Shown here: piece by piece, positions 8,062 to 18,001 of the stretch | How the letters are laid out: each line of letters begins with the position of its first letter | Position numbering within the stretch: the stretch's first letter is position 1 | Assembly: GCA_965226155.1 (NCBI GenBank) | Contig: OZ245331.1 | Coordinates: forward strand, 496,001-560,000 | Direction: 5' to 3' | DNA length: 64,000 nt | Origin: G965226155 sp965226155 | GTDB taxonomy: Bacteria; Pseudomonadota; Gammaproteobacteria; Eutrophobiales; Eutrophobiaceae | Program-made: the position numbers and the translations under genes | Notes under the pieces: model-generated | Database searches by the model: none | Seen by the model: the letters and a program-made list of their open reading frames with translations, nothing else | What the model was told of the DNA's origin: nothing

Positions 8062-10309
8062 GCGATAATCTCCCTAATACTCTTTCTGAAGTTAAAGGGA
8101 TCTGGGTAAATCGCTCACCGATCGCATCATAGACTGCATTCAAAATAGCCGATGGTGTTGGCACCATTACAACTTCCGCAATACCTTTTGCGCCGAATGC
8201 CGTTTGCGGATCGGGATCTTCCACAGCCGTGGTAACAATCTCATCAGGGACATCGATGATATAAGGTACAATATAAGTAGATAAGGCAGTGTTCAACACC
8301 TGTCCATTTTTCATCAGACAATCTTCCATCAGGGTATAGCCAATGCTCTGCGCAATCCCCCCCTCGGATTGTCCTTCAAATCCCTGTTGGTTTATCACTT
8401 TACCGGCATCAATCGCGCTTTGGATTTTCAGGATGCTGACCTTGCCAGTTAACAAATCGACTTCAACTAACACCGCCTGGGCACAATAGGTAAATACCCC
8501 GACGTTAATATCATCCGTGTTGTCTTCGGGGTTTCCCTGATATATGCGTACTTGTCCACTACCCGATAATCTTCCGAGTTTCAGTAAGGATATGGTCCGA
8601 CCAGTATCAATATTTTTACCACAATTACCTACCACTACCACTTTGTCGGTTTCGCAATTCAACTGGTCTGCAATTTTTTCAATAATTTTATGATGTAAAT
8701 CTCGAGACGCTTTTACTAATGCTTTACACATAATGAACGTAGTACGCACAGCATCACATGCCCCGCTATCCGGCCCGGCTGAATCGCCGATGTGAACCTC
8801 AACCTGTTCAATCGGACAATTCATTTCTTTAGCTGTTATTTGCGCAAAAACCGTAGCGTTTCCCTGTCCCATATCGACACCTCCGATTAATACTCGATAC
8901 TTTCCTACTTCCGTGATATCAATCTGTACTTCGGCAGAGTCTGGTATGCCGTGTCCATAGCCATTAACCTTCCACGCTGCTGCAACGCCTACCCCGCGTT
9001 TTTTCCAGTACATTTGGGGTGAAGACAAAGCTTTAAGTTCATTCTGTTGAGTGTAGATAGTTCCTTTTTCAATCTCGTTGAGTACTTGATTCAGGCTGCT
9101 ACTGTTCGAATCAAAGTCGAAGCCCCCCGGAGCTTGTTGTCCTGGAATCAAACCATTTAGACGTCGAAATTCAATGGGATCGAAACCCAATTCCCGCGCC
9201 ATCGTATCCATCTGCAACTCGATACCGAACGTGCCCTGTAATCCGCCAAAACCCCGAAACGCACCGGAAATGCAATTGTTGGTATAAACACAATACGCAT
9301 CGAGTTTCACATGGGGAATATAGTAAGGACCAAGACAGCATTTCGTCGCTACGTACAGCACCTCTTCACCCCAAGAGGCATGAGCACCAGTATCAGCAAT
9401 CATACGAAGTTCTGCAGCTAATAACTTACCATCTGCATTGCAGGCAATTTTGTACCGTGAATAAAAAGGATGCCGTTTTGGTGTTGCAATGATGCTTTCA
9501 CTGCGATCAAGCATTATGTAACAGGGCCGTCCAGTTAGATACGTCACCAATGCTAGATGGCACTGCACATTGAAGTCGTCCTTACCACCAAATGACCCGC
9601 CTACCATGGGTGTTAGCACTCGAACGTCATTTTGTGGAATCGCTAAAAAATCGGCAATCTGAGTTTGATCACGATGTGGGTATTGTCCACCGTGTCGAAT
9701 CGTCAGACAGTGCTGTTCGTCGTAAAACGCGACACCGGCTTCTGTTTCCATTGGTACATGTTCTTGACGCCCGGTGACATACTCATTTTCGAAAATATAA
9801 TCTGCCTGCGCGAATGCGGCCTCGACATCACCATGCCCAGTATGTATTTCACTTAAAATGTTGCCGCCCGGATGGATTTTGGATGCATCCTTCTTCATCG
9901 CTTCACGTGCATCGGTCACAACGGGCAACGAATCATACTCTACCTCCACTATGTCGCGTGCTAGCATTGCGGCTTCTTCTGTTTCTGCGGCGATGATGGC
10001 CACTGCATCCCCAACACAACGCACGCGATCCTCACATAATACTGGTGCGTCTTGACGAACCACCCCTACACCATTTTTACCTGGGATATCCTTTGCCGTA
10101 AATATTCTGACGACGCCAGGCACCTGTTCTGCATTGTGGTAGTTAATTGAAAGTATGCGGGCATGTGGGTCGGCGGCACGTAGGATACGAAGTCTTAGCA
10201 TACCCTCCACCACATAATCTGACGGATAAACCTGGTTGCCAGTCGCTTTGGCTACACCATCAATACGTTTTGCCGGATCCCCAATCTGGGGTACAGTATC
10301 TTCAATCAT
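8051..10309 (-). CDS. Xanthine-dehydrogenase-type molybdopterin large subunit
   Basis: This 752-residue molybdenum hydroxylase subunit inserts a water-derived hydroxyl into a heteroaromatic ring carbon. Motifs characteristic of purine-active members are present: GGSFGGKDDF at the Mo cofactor, LDRSES with the substrate-binding Glu, GAFRGFGGLQ with the arginine that holds purines in xanthine dehydrogenase, and the catalytic base Glu in GAKGIAEVV near the C terminus. Retention of both the Glu and Arg pockets supports a purine-like substrate; this equivalence is from knowledge of the bovine enzyme, not an alignment. It is first in an operon with the small subunit and the deaminase. A divergent folate-dependent demethylase gene starts 167 bp away. 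Confidence 0.92.
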   Translation of the reverse strand: MIEDTVPQIGDPAKRIDGVAKATGNQVYPSDYVVEGMLRLRILRAADPHARILSINYHNAEQVPGVVRIFTAKDIPGKNGVGVVRQDAPVLCEDRVRCVGDAVAIIAAETEEAAMLARDIVEVEYDSLPVVTDAREAMKKDASKIHPGGNILSEIHTGHGDVEAAFAQADYIFENEYVTGRQEHVPMETEAGVAFYDEQHCLTIRHGGQYPHRDQTQIADFLAIPQNDVRVLTPMVGGSFGGKDDFNVQCHLALVTYLTGRPCYIMLDRSESIIATPKRHPFYSRYKIACNADGKLLAAELRMIADTGAHASWGEEVLYVATKCCLGPYYIPHVKLDAYCVYTNNCISGAFRGFGGLQGTFGIELQMDTMARELGFDPIEFRRLNGLIPGQQAPGGFDFDSNSSSLNQVLNEIEKGTIYTQQNELKALSSPQMYWKKRGVGVAAAWKVNGYGHGIPDSAEVQIDITEVGKYRVLIGGVDMGQGNATVFAQITAKEMNCPIEQVEVHIGDSAGPDSGACDAVRTTFIMCKALVKASRDLHHKIIEKIADQLNCETDKVVVVGNCGKNIDTGRTISLLKLGRLSGSGQVRIYQGNPEDNTDDINVGVFTYCAQAVLVEVDLLTGKVSILKIQSAIDAGKVINQQGFEGQSEGGIAQSIGYTLMEDCLMKNGQVLNTALSTYIVPYIIDVPDEIVTTAVEDPDPQTAFGAKGIAEVVMVPTPSAILNAVYDAIGERFTQIPLTSERVLGRLSLGS

Positions 10310-10329
10310 AGATGATATCTAACCTAAAT

Positions 10330-10434
10330 TTAGTCTAGGCTCATACACTATTCAATTATATTATATTGTCAAATACATAATATTTATGTTGATTATATAT
10401 ATTCTCTAATATCATATATTACCAGATAGACTAA
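10330..10434. promoter_or_regulatory. Divergent promoter region with putative operator site 2 and TTAGTCTA inverted repeat
   Basis: This AT-rich region separates the molybdenum hydroxylase operon (minus) from the GcvT-like gene (plus). Positions 10365-10388 match the recurrent motif (ATTGTCAAATACATAAT, then ATTTATG). In addition, TTAGTCTA (10330-10337) and its complement TAGACTAA (10427-10434) form a widely spaced inverted repeat. A related TAGTCTAG occurs upstream of the Rieske oxygenase gene at 21299-21306. Control by a shared regulator is inferred. Confidence 0.5.
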
Positions 10435-10476
10435 GCTGAATTTTAATAAGCTTGTTCAACCAGTTACAGGGCGAAA

Positions 10477-11727
10477 ATGTCTAAATCAAATGAAATTGTA
10501 GGTTTGCACGTGAAAAATACAGAATTTACCGGCACGCCGTTCAGCGACAGAACGTCACAGTTAAATTATATCAATCAACGCTATGTTGCCTGGGATATCT
10601 ATCATATTGTTGATGTTTTTTCGTCTGTTCGTGAGGAACTTAAAGCCATAAGAGAAGCAGTTGGAGTCATTGAAATGTCTCCACTCTCCAAATACGACAT
10701 AACGGGTTCCGATGCGGAACGTTACGTTAATTATCTAATTATCCGTGATGCTACTAAGATTGAAGTAGGTCAAATTTATTGGGCTGCCTGGTGTGCTCAT
10801 GACGGTAAAATTATTAGCGATGGAATGATTTTCCGCTTAGCGAATAATCATTTCCGTATTACCGGGGATCCTAGTTATAACTGGTTTTTAGAGAATAAGA
10901 AAGAGTTTGATATTGAGATAAAAGATATTACTCACGAACGAGGTATCCTTTCATTACAGGGACCAAAATCTCGTGAAGTACTTGAAGCTGCGATTGGTGA
11001 AGATTGGGCAGAGTTTAAATTCTCCCGGGTTCGAATGGCAAGGATAGGAGGTGTAGAAGTTGAAATAGCACGTCAGGGATTTACCGGTGAGCATGGATAC
11101 GAATTATGCGTCGCTAAGAAAGATGGTATTCCGATGTGGGATGCCGTAATGGAAGCCGGTCGAACCTACGGTATTAAGCCCTGTGGATTAGAAGCAGAAG
11201 GTATTGCCCGTATGGAAGCAGGATTGATTATTCCTGGGCCAGATTATACAAAGGGCGGAACGGTCGATGATCGTGGTGCTGCTGTAAAAGTGGAAAAAGA
11301 AAATACTGTAACGCCTTTCGAATGCAGAATGGGAAAATTTGTTGATTTTGATAAAGGAGACTTTATTGGCAGATCAGCATTATTGAAGGAAAAAGAAGAG
11401 GGGATTAAAAATGATATGATTGGTTTGTTAATAGACTGGAATGGAATTGCCGACTTATACACTCAACAGAATCTCCCTCCCCAGGTACTAGCAACGTCAA
11501 TATGGGTGCCGCTGCCTGTGATGAAGGACGGAAAGAAGATTGGTCGAGCGACCAGTACTGCCTTCAGTCCGGCTGCAAATAGTGTTGTAGCTTTCGGATT
11601 TCTCAAGAAAGAGTATTGCGTACCTGGAACGAAAGTGTCAGTTGAGTTTAAGGTTGACAATTTAGTCGGTCTAATTGATGCCAAAGTGGTGAATTTGCCT
11701 TTCCTTGAACTCAAACGTGGCGCCTAA
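10477..11727 (+). CDS. GcvT-like folate-dependent aminomethyltransferase/demethylase
   Basis: This 416-residue protein belongs to the family of glycine-cleavage T protein, dimethylglycine dehydrogenase C-domains and the O/N-demethylases DmdA and LigM. Visible family signatures are LSLQGPKSREVLEAAIG, RQGFTGEHGYELCV and the C-terminal barrel segment KDGKKIGRATSTAFSP. Such enzymes transfer a methyl or methylene carbon from an amine or ether to tetrahydrofolate. There are no glycine-cleavage H or P genes nearby, so glycine cleavage itself is unlikely. AGGG in ACAGGGCGAAA precedes the ATG. Divergent placement from a molybdenum hydroxylase and the presence of fhs at 36.8 kb support a role in recovering methyl carbon from a methylated substrate. 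The precise substrate is unknown. Confidence 0.78.
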   Translation: MSKSNEIVGLHVKNTEFTGTPFSDRTSQLNYINQRYVAWDIYHIVDVFSSVREELKAIREAVGVIEMSPLSKYDITGSDAERYVNYLIIRDATKIEVGQIYWAAWCAHDGKIISDGMIFRLANNHFRITGDPSYNWFLENKKEFDIEIKDITHERGILSLQGPKSREVLEAAIGEDWAEFKFSRVRMARIGGVEVEIARQGFTGEHGYELCVAKKDGIPMWDAVMEAGRTYGIKPCGLEAEGIARMEAGLIIPGPDYTKGGTVDDRGAAVKVEKENTVTPFECRMGKFVDFDKGDFIGRSALLKEKEEGIKNDMIGLLIDWNGIADLYTQQNLPPQVLATSIWVPLPVMKDGKKIGRATSTAFSPAANSVVAFGFLKKEYCVPGTKVSVEFKVDNLVGLIDAKVVNLPFLELKRGA

Positions 11728-11765
11728 TTATCTCGGTTAAATGACAGCTGCAGGTTAGAATCGTC

Positions 11766-12791
11766 ATGACAATGCCATTTAATCAAGAATTGGTTCGATC
11801 TTTCCCCAAGGTCGAGCTTCATATCCATGTAGAGGCCTGTATCAGCGCAGAACGAATAGAGTTACTGTCCAGGGATGCCGGCGTATCCATGTTACGACCA
11901 CGGGAGCAGCTATTTGAGTTCGAATCGCTGGCGGAATTCCTGGAGGTATTCGAGTGGTGGTGTGACCTGTTACGAACACCGGAAATCGCCGAACATATCG
12001 CCTACGACACCGCCAAACTGTTACACGACGATGGTATTGTCTACGCGGAAGTCCTGACCGGCCCCAGGTACTGGACACGGCTGGACTACAGGGAACTAAT
12101 ACCCGCTCTGGGGAGGGGCTACGAACGCGCCTTCCATGACGGCTATACGGATTGCTGTATCACCCCGTCTATCAGCCGGGAACAATCGGTAGACTGGTCC
12201 AACGAATTACTGGACTGGATCGAAAAAGAGAATCCTGCTCGCGTAGTAGGACTCGGGCTTGATGGTAATGAAGAGATGCTGGGGCGCACCTGCCCGAAAT
12301 TCGAACAGGTTTTTAAACGTGCACACTCGTTGGGACTTGGCCGGACCGCTCATAGCGGGGAATCATCCGGTCCCGAAGGTGTCTGGGATGCCATTAACTA
12401 CCTGAAGCTAGACCGTATCGATCATGGCGTACGGGCGGGCGGTGACCCTGAACTGGTACAACGCCTGGCGGAAGATCAGATAACTTTGAATATCTGTCCA
12501 ACATCCAACGTCCTGGTAGGTCTGTACGATTCCATTTCAGACATGCCCATCAGTGATTTTATCGAAGCAGGTGTGCCGGTAACGATCAATTCCGATGATC
12601 CGGAAACAATGAATACGCGGCTCAGCCGCGAGTTCCAGCTTGTAGGTGAAGACCTGAACTGGTCGATCAATGATGTAGCTGATCTTACACGCAATGCGAT
12701 CAATGCCGCATTTTGTGATGAGCACAAGGCTTCCGAATTGCACGGGCAGCTGGACGAGTTTATGGTCAACCTGGACGAAACCGGATTATAA
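11766..12791 (+). CDS. Adenosine deaminase family protein
   Basis: This 341-residue amidohydrolase of the adenosine/AMP deaminase family has the metal-binding HxH in PKVELHIHVEAC, the HxGE-type catalytic motif in RTAHSGESSGPE, RIDHG, CPTSN and the terminal SDDPE motif. The usual small residues after HxH (HLDG) are changed to HVEAC, so the substrate pocket may differ from plain adenosine. It follows the GcvT-like gene after 38 bp on the same strand and probably shares its transcript. Its codons are more GC-rich than those of its neighbours, hinting at separate acquisition. A 6-aminopurine or related substrate is inferred from family and context. Confidence 0.8.
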   Translation: MTMPFNQELVRSFPKVELHIHVEACISAERIELLSRDAGVSMLRPREQLFEFESLAEFLEVFEWWCDLLRTPEIAEHIAYDTAKLLHDDGIVYAEVLTGPRYWTRLDYRELIPALGRGYERAFHDGYTDCCITPSISREQSVDWSNELLDWIEKENPARVVGLGLDGNEEMLGRTCPKFEQVFKRAHSLGLGRTAHSGESSGPEGVWDAINYLKLDRIDHGVRAGGDPELVQRLAEDQITLNICPTSNVLVGLYDSISDMPISDFIEAGVPVTINSDDPETMNTRLSREFQLVGEDLNWSINDVADLTRNAINAAFCDEHKASELHGQLDEFMVNLDETGL

Positions 12792-12892
12792 GCTGATATC
12801 CCAATGTGTCACAGGTTACGCCACGGTCTTTTAGGCAATTGATGATTCATAGTTGCGTTGATGAAACTCAGCATTCATTTCTATCCTCTAGA

Positions 12893-14302
12893 TCAAACGT
12901 CTGCATAGTCCGCATGATTGCGAACGATCATCCGTTTCCCCTCTCTCAGCTCCGTCTCGTAGAAATCCTTGAACTCATTTAGCCCTCGGGTGACGCGTTC
13001 CCATAGATCGTCTTCATCCAATTCAGTGAACTTCCCGTTATGTCTGAGCAATTTTCCATCGACCATTACATCGTGAGTTTCCCCACCAGGGCCCTGCATG
13101 ACTAGCCCTGCAATAATAGATGATTCCATATGTGGGAAGAGATTGCTGTCACGGCTGATATCGTAGGTGATCATGTCCGCCCGTTTACCAACATCAAGTG
13201 TGCCGATTTTATCTTCAAGGTGTAGCGCACTTGCACCTCTCGTCGTAGCCAGTTCCAGTGGTGTCCAGGGATGTTCCAAATGGTGTTCTCGATCAGTTGT
13301 ATCCTGAAGTTGCCAAGCTGCCTGCATAGCACGAAAAATGTTATGTGAGGCGTGGTCGGTACCAACACCTACCCGCATCCCTTTATGTAACATGTAAGCG
13401 ACGCGTGTGTTTTCTCTATAATCCGGGCAACGAAGTGGGTTAAAAGCAACCGATACATCAAGATCGGCAAGCATGTCAATCTGTTCATTGTTAAATGCAA
13501 TTCCATGCCAGAGTATTGTTCGTGGAGTCAATACTCCCAGTTTCTGCAAGTGTTTCATGTAGCCACCGTCACTGGCCCAGAGTTTGTCACACTGTTCCAT
13601 TTCGGGAACCCCCTCCCCGATATGAATGCCGAACGGTAAATCAAGCTGTTCAGCCAACTCTATCCCTTTGACAAGAATATCTGTTTCGATATTCCAGGGA
13701 GCATCAGGACCTATGCCCACTTGCACGCGACCGTCCGGATCATGATACTTGGCTACCGCCTTTTCAATATTGGCAAGCTGAGCCGCTCCATCCTTTGCAT
13801 CCTTTCGCTGGAAAGTAGTGAGCACATTGACATGGTTAATAGCGCGTGCGCCAGAGTCTAATATTGCCCGCGTTGTTGTATCAGCCCATAGAAAATTATT
13901 GCTGGACGTGGTTGTGCCGTTTTTAAGCATATGTGCTTGACCAAACAGGGTAAGATCATAGGCGACTTCTTCAGAGTACCATGCGACCGCTGGCCAAAAA
14001 TAAGTATCCAGAATCTCTTCAACTGAAGGAATTACAGTATAATCCGCGTAGTTATAACAGACCATAGATCCCCATTCGCCAATATGTGCATGCGCATCAA
14101 CAAGACCGGGCATTAGCAGTTTACCCTTGCCATCGACGACCGTTACCTCATTTATTTCTTCAATCTGGTCCAAGACTTCTGTAGTTTTTCCTACAGCTTT
14201 AATCGTGTTTCCTTCAACATAAACACTGCCACCCTTTATGACGTCTTTCGGTCTTGGTCGAACAATTACAAATTCAAAATCTTTGAATAAATATTTTTGC
14301 AT
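12893..14302 (-). CDS. ATZ/TRZ-type metal-dependent amidohydrolase
   Basis: This 469-residue hydrolase of the chlorohydrolase / SAH-MTA deaminase / guanine deaminase group has the HxH metal site in LVDAHAHIGEW near residue 73, the third His in GIHIGEG, a His in LWHGIAFN and the catalytic Asp in VGTDHASH. The flanking composite beta domain (residues 1-65 and about 390-450) is complete, including KADMITYDI-like KRADMITYD. The family deaminates or dechlorinates N-heterocycles. It converges on the adenosine-deaminase-like gene. Together with the CDA-fold enzyme at 6.1 kb, three distinct deaminase-type enzymes lie within 8 kb, which argues for a catabolic route for an amino-substituted heterocycle. 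Confidence 0.83.
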   Translation of the reverse strand: MQKYLFKDFEFVIVRPRPKDVIKGGSVYVEGNTIKAVGKTTEVLDQIEEINEVTVVDGKGKLLMPGLVDAHAHIGEWGSMVCYNYADYTVIPSVEEILDTYFWPAVAWYSEEVAYDLTLFGQAHMLKNGTTTSSNNFLWADTTTRAILDSGARAINHVNVLTTFQRKDAKDGAAQLANIEKAVAKYHDPDGRVQVGIGPDAPWNIETDILVKGIELAEQLDLPFGIHIGEGVPEMEQCDKLWASDGGYMKHLQKLGVLTPRTILWHGIAFNNEQIDMLADLDVSVAFNPLRCPDYRENTRVAYMLHKGMRVGVGTDHASHNIFRAMQAAWQLQDTTDREHHLEHPWTPLELATTRGASALHLEDKIGTLDVGKRADMITYDISRDSNLFPHMESSIIAGLVMQGPGGETHDVMVDGKLLRHNGKFTELDEDDLWERVTRGLNEFKDFYETELREGKRMIVRNHADYADV

Positions 14303-14464
14303 AGTCTGAAATATTTTAATTTAGATGGGTATCTTCTATATCAGCGAACAAGTTGTCTCATAGTAATAGTTTTTATGTTATGGAGGGTATAATTGCGTGA
14401 AATTATGGTAAATTGTAATATCGATGGAATAAAGCACCAATTTGGTTGCGGTATTGACCTAAGT

Positions 14465-15628
14465 TCATTTAACATTTTCAGATTTTGGCATTCCCAGTTG
14501 ACGTGCAACGTATATTAATAATATCCAGGCAGACATTGCAGTAATTGCCACACTCACTCCGAATCCCTCGTAGCCATAATACTCGATCATCGTCCCCGCA
14601 AAAGCTGGCCCCCCTGCAAAACCCAGGAGATACGCGCTACCTGCCGCTGCAGCCCATCGCCCATGTTCATCCAAGGCCGCTGCCAGGCCAAACAGGTAGG
14701 GCACCGAAAAATAGAAAAGTACTGATATCAACATCAGGGTAATGACATACACAACATGGTGAGTATTTATACAGAGGATAATGTCCAATATTGAAATAGC
14801 GACGCAGAAAATAGTGATTGGTATTAAACGTCCTATACGTACGTTTAACCAAGCAGCCAGACCTGCACCAGCAACACCAACTATCGATCCGGCCGTAAGA
14901 GCGTAACCGATCTGTATCGTGTTTAGACCAGAGCGTTCTCCCAATGGGGCAGTAAAAGTATAAATTGCAGCTGACGGTACGAGATAAAGAAAAATACCTG
15001 CTAATGTCAAAATGCCCATTATTGGTCGAGTTTCATGTACATCCGTGTCTGCTATTATTTGCTTAGCTTTGTTTTCTTTCGGAAGCCAATAAAGAAAAAC
15101 AACAAGCAACATCGAGATAATCACAATCATGCCGTAAATACCTTGATGTCCATACATTTCGATTAGGTTTCCCCCTAACGCGAACAAGAAAATGCTTGAT
15201 ATTGCCCAGGTCACCTGGACGTAACTATATAACTTGTCAGGATTGCTTGAATGTGACGCCACTGCAGCCAGTGATGCACCATATACTAGGCCTTCTCCTA
15301 TTCCGGCAATACATCTTGTAGTCACAAATGCACTTAGAGTAGGTAAAAAAAGAGAAACAAATTGGGCCGTGATGGCAAGCCCCGCTGCAGAGAGGCACAA
15401 AGAACGGTAGGAAAATCGCGATAAAAAGGGTGCAATAGCGATTGCCGTCACTGATAACACCATAAATTCAGCAAACACGACATAGCCTGCCTGTTGATGT
15501 GTCAGGTCCAGCCCAATCTTTACACCTCCGACCACCAGGGGAGACATTTGTGTAACAAGGGCACCAATTATTTGTGCAGCAATCACCGCTATGACAAACA
15601 TCTTAGGGTCTTTATTTTGACTTTGCAT
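14465..15628 (-). CDS. MFS transporter
   Basis: This 387-residue, strongly hydrophobic protein has about 12 predicted membrane spans and a central hydrophilic loop near residues 180-205 (LPKENKAKQIIADTDVHET). The cytoplasmic N terminus and the GIGEG-type turn after helix 4 (CIAGIGEGLVYGAS) fit the major facilitator superfamily. It resembles the MFS protein at 30.3 kb in overall layout. It lies between the amidohydrolase gene and the receptor gene on the same strand, but a terminator at 15692-15723 separates it from the receptor. Inner-membrane uptake of the catabolic substrate or export of a product is likely. Confidence 0.82.
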   Translation of the reverse strand: MQSQNKDPKMFVIAVIAAQIIGALVTQMSPLVVGGVKIGLDLTHQQAGYVVFAEFMVLSVTAIAIAPFLSRFSYRSLCLSAAGLAITAQFVSLFLPTLSAFVTTRCIAGIGEGLVYGASLAAVASHSSNPDKLYSYVQVTWAISSIFLFALGGNLIEMYGHQGIYGMIVIISMLLVVFLYWLPKENKAKQIIADTDVHETRPIMGILTLAGIFLYLVPSAAIYTFTAPLGERSGLNTIQIGYALTAGSIVGVAGAGLAAWLNVRIGRLIPITIFCVAISILDIILCINTHHVVYVITLMLISVLFYFSVPYLFGLAAALDEHGRWAAAAGSAYLLGFAGGPAFAGTMIEYYGYEGFGVSVAITAMSAWILLIYVARQLGMPKSENVK

Positions 15629-15691
15629 TTTTATTATTGAAATAATAGTAATGTTTTGTTATCCGGCAATGAAATATTCTCAGATACAAAA

Positions 15692-15723
15692 AACGGGGTT
15701 GTCCTGAATAGGACAACCCCGTT
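15692..15723 (-). terminator. Rho-independent terminator after the TonB-dependent receptor gene
   Basis: This is a perfect 14-bp stem (AACGGGGTTGTCCT and its complement) with a 4-base loop (15706-15709). On the minus strand the stem is followed by a run of six T residues (complement of 15688-15693). It lies 40 bp past the receptor stop codon and ends that transcript before the MFS gene. Confidence 0.92.
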
Positions 15724-15763
15724 ATGAGAAAGAAACAGATATTTTGTTAGTTATATTTCTGCA

Positions 15764-18001
15764 TTACCAGCTATAGACAATCTCACCACCAAAAGTCCTT
15801 GGAGGATTAGGTACGGACGTCATGAAGCCGTTAGTTGCGAGGTCAAAAGATTCAACACGATATTTTGTATCAGATAGATTCCTAGCCCAAAGGGCCACTT
15901 CGATATTTTCGTCCTGTGTAAGCCAGGCAAGCCTGCCACCGATTAGCCAGAAAGGTTTATTAGCGGCTTCTTTTCTATTGTCAATCGTATGAAACGTTTT
16001 ATCTGTCCAACTCCAGCTAAAGGACGCTGCCATTTTGCCATCCATAAGCGCCGGGGTTGCCCAGTCATAGCTGGCCAGGCCAGTAAACTTCCACTGCGGT
16101 GTATATACGTTGGTATTGCCTTCCAGGTCTGTATCCGGATTACCAAAGAAACCTTGCAGAACAAACGCTTTGAACTCCGTTTCCAGATAACTTAATCCAA
16201 ACAGTAGATTAAGTCCGTCTAGCGGGTTAACGGTGAACTCGGCTTCACCTCCGTAGTAGGTGGCCTCGGGGACATTGGCGAGTCTGTTTACCTGGAAACC
16301 AAAGGCTCTTCCCGTATCAAATATCTGCACGTCTTCATAGTCATAGTAGAAACCGGAGACATTCAGTCGGGCACGGCCCTCCCAGAGGGTCGATTTAAAG
16401 CCCCCCTCCCATGCCAGTATTGTTTCTTTATTATAGGGGCTAAATTCTGCAGCATCACCAAAACCAGTACCCACACCGCCACTCTTATAACCAGTACCTA
16501 CACTGGCATAAACCAGCCAGTCTTCGTTTGGAGTATAATCAAGGCCGACCTTCCAGGACGTATTTACAAAAGTATTAGCAGCGCTTGACATATCAAGGGG
16601 AAATGTGAAAGGGAGGGGACCGCCAGGGGTCGCCGGGACGCCACCGATAGACTCGTGATCGAGCATGACATCATCCATCGTATAACGTAATCCGGCGCTT
16701 ATCTTCCACAGGTCGTTTATCTGATAACCAGCATTCCCAAATAAGGCGAAGGCTTCTTGTTCCTGATGCAAGGTTTGAATAGTAGTGAAGTTGCCAAATG
16801 TATTAAAAAGATAAGTATTATCTGAATCCAGCTCGTCTGCCGAGAAGTAAATACCTAGCAACCAATCCCAGGGCCCGTCTGTGGTGGAGGTTAGGCGCAG
16901 TTCCTGCGACCAGCCATCTACTTCATGATTATAAAAATTATGAGACAAATTAAAAGGAGAGGCATCATCATCGCCTCCGTAGTCTCGTGAATATTTTGTC
17001 CATGAGGAAATCGATGTCAACTCCATGTTCTCTAGTCCCCACTCAACGCGTAATGATGTCCCTAAGCCTTCATTATCGACTGTATCTATAAGATCAAACT
17101 CGCCTTCTGTGGGATCACCCCGCTCCTCAAACCCATCTGGATCCTGGTAGCCGGTGAAGTCGATACAGTCATCCCTGACCGCGCCGTTACAGCGACCAAA
17201 GAGAATATTCGGATCTGCCGCACCTATATGTTGATAGCTAAAGCTATCCGACTTGTCCTGGGAACCACTTACCGTCCACAAGAACGACAGATTTTCCTGT
17301 GGCGTCCACTCCAGCTTAGCGCGCCAGGAATAAAAGTCCGTTGCATTCACGTCCTCACCAGTAAGCCGATTTAACATCCAGCCGTTGTCGTTACTGGATT
17401 GAAAGGCCACGCGTCCGGCCAAGGTGTCGGTTAAGCCGCCGGATACCGCGCCTTCTAGATGTAGCGCATCGTAATTGCCATAGCTTACCTTGCCGTATCC
17501 TGAAAACTCCTTGGTCGGGTTGGCCGTGATGAAGTTGATCGCACCAGCTGTGGCATTACGACCGTACAATGTCCCCTGGGGTCCCCGCAGCACCTCAATT
17601 CGTTCCATATCGAAGGTCTGCATGGTTTGCATGAAAGTGTTAAAAAGATAGACTTCATCAACATATACGCCGACTGTGGTTTGTGTATTCGCATGAAAGT
17701 CGACCGAACCGGACCCACGTATCCAGATTTTGGCCTGCTGGTTGCCGAACACTGCCCGCATTTCAACACCAGGGATAAACTGGCCCAAATCGTTTGAATT
17801 GGCTAAACCAATATCATCGAGAACATCTGATGAAAATGCCGTAATCGCTATGCTGACATCCTGGATACTTTCCTCTCTCTTCTTTGCCGTGACGATTATC
17901 TCTTCAAGTAAATCGGAATAAGAAGGCAAAGGTGTCAATAGACAGATTACAATAAAGAATATTGAAAAGTGCTTCATTTTAAAGCTACTAATAGGCTGCA
18001 T
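15764..18001 (-). CDS. TonB-dependent outer-membrane receptor
   Basis: This 745-residue receptor has an N-terminal signal peptide (hydrophobic segment FSIFFIVICLL ending before SYSD), a TonB box (EEIIVTAKKREES), a plug domain with VEVLRGPQGTLYGRNA-type sequence (ERIEVLRGPQGTLYGRN) and a long beta-barrel ending in an aromatic residue (GGEIVYSW). The start at 18001 is supported by GGGGGAA five bases upstream; a second Met at residue 9 is less well supported. Such receptors import scarce or bulky substrates across the outer membrane. Its divergent region shared with an MFS gene contains a copy of the island's putative operator, so it is probably the outer-membrane entry step for the catabolic substrate. 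Confidence 0.93.
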   Translation of the reverse strand: MQPISSFKMKHFSIFFIVICLLTPLPSYSDLLEEIIVTAKKREESIQDVSIAITAFSSDVLDDIGLANSNDLGQFIPGVEMRAVFGNQQAKIWIRGSGSVDFHANTQTTVGVYVDEVYLFNTFMQTMQTFDMERIEVLRGPQGTLYGRNATAGAINFITANPTKEFSGYGKVSYGNYDALHLEGAVSGGLTDTLAGRVAFQSSNDNGWMLNRLTGEDVNATDFYSWRAKLEWTPQENLSFLWTVSGSQDKSDSFSYQHIGAADPNILFGRCNGAVRDDCIDFTGYQDPDGFEERGDPTEGEFDLIDTVDNEGLGTSLRVEWGLENMELTSISSWTKYSRDYGGDDDASPFNLSHNFYNHEVDGWSQELRLTSTTDGPWDWLLGIYFSADELDSDNTYLFNTFGNFTTIQTLHQEQEAFALFGNAGYQINDLWKISAGLRYTMDDVMLDHESIGGVPATPGGPLPFTFPLDMSSAANTFVNTSWKVGLDYTPNEDWLVYASVGTGYKSGGVGTGFGDAAEFSPYNKETILAWEGGFKSTLWEGRARLNVSGFYYDYEDVQIFDTGRAFGFQVNRLANVPEATYYGGEAEFTVNPLDGLNLLFGLSYLETEFKAFVLQGFFGNPDTDLEGNTNVYTPQWKFTGLASYDWATPALMDGKMAASFSWSWTDKTFHTIDNRKEAANKPFWLIGGRLAWLTQDENIEVALWARNLSDTKYRVESFDLATNGFMTSVPNPPRTFGGEIVYSW

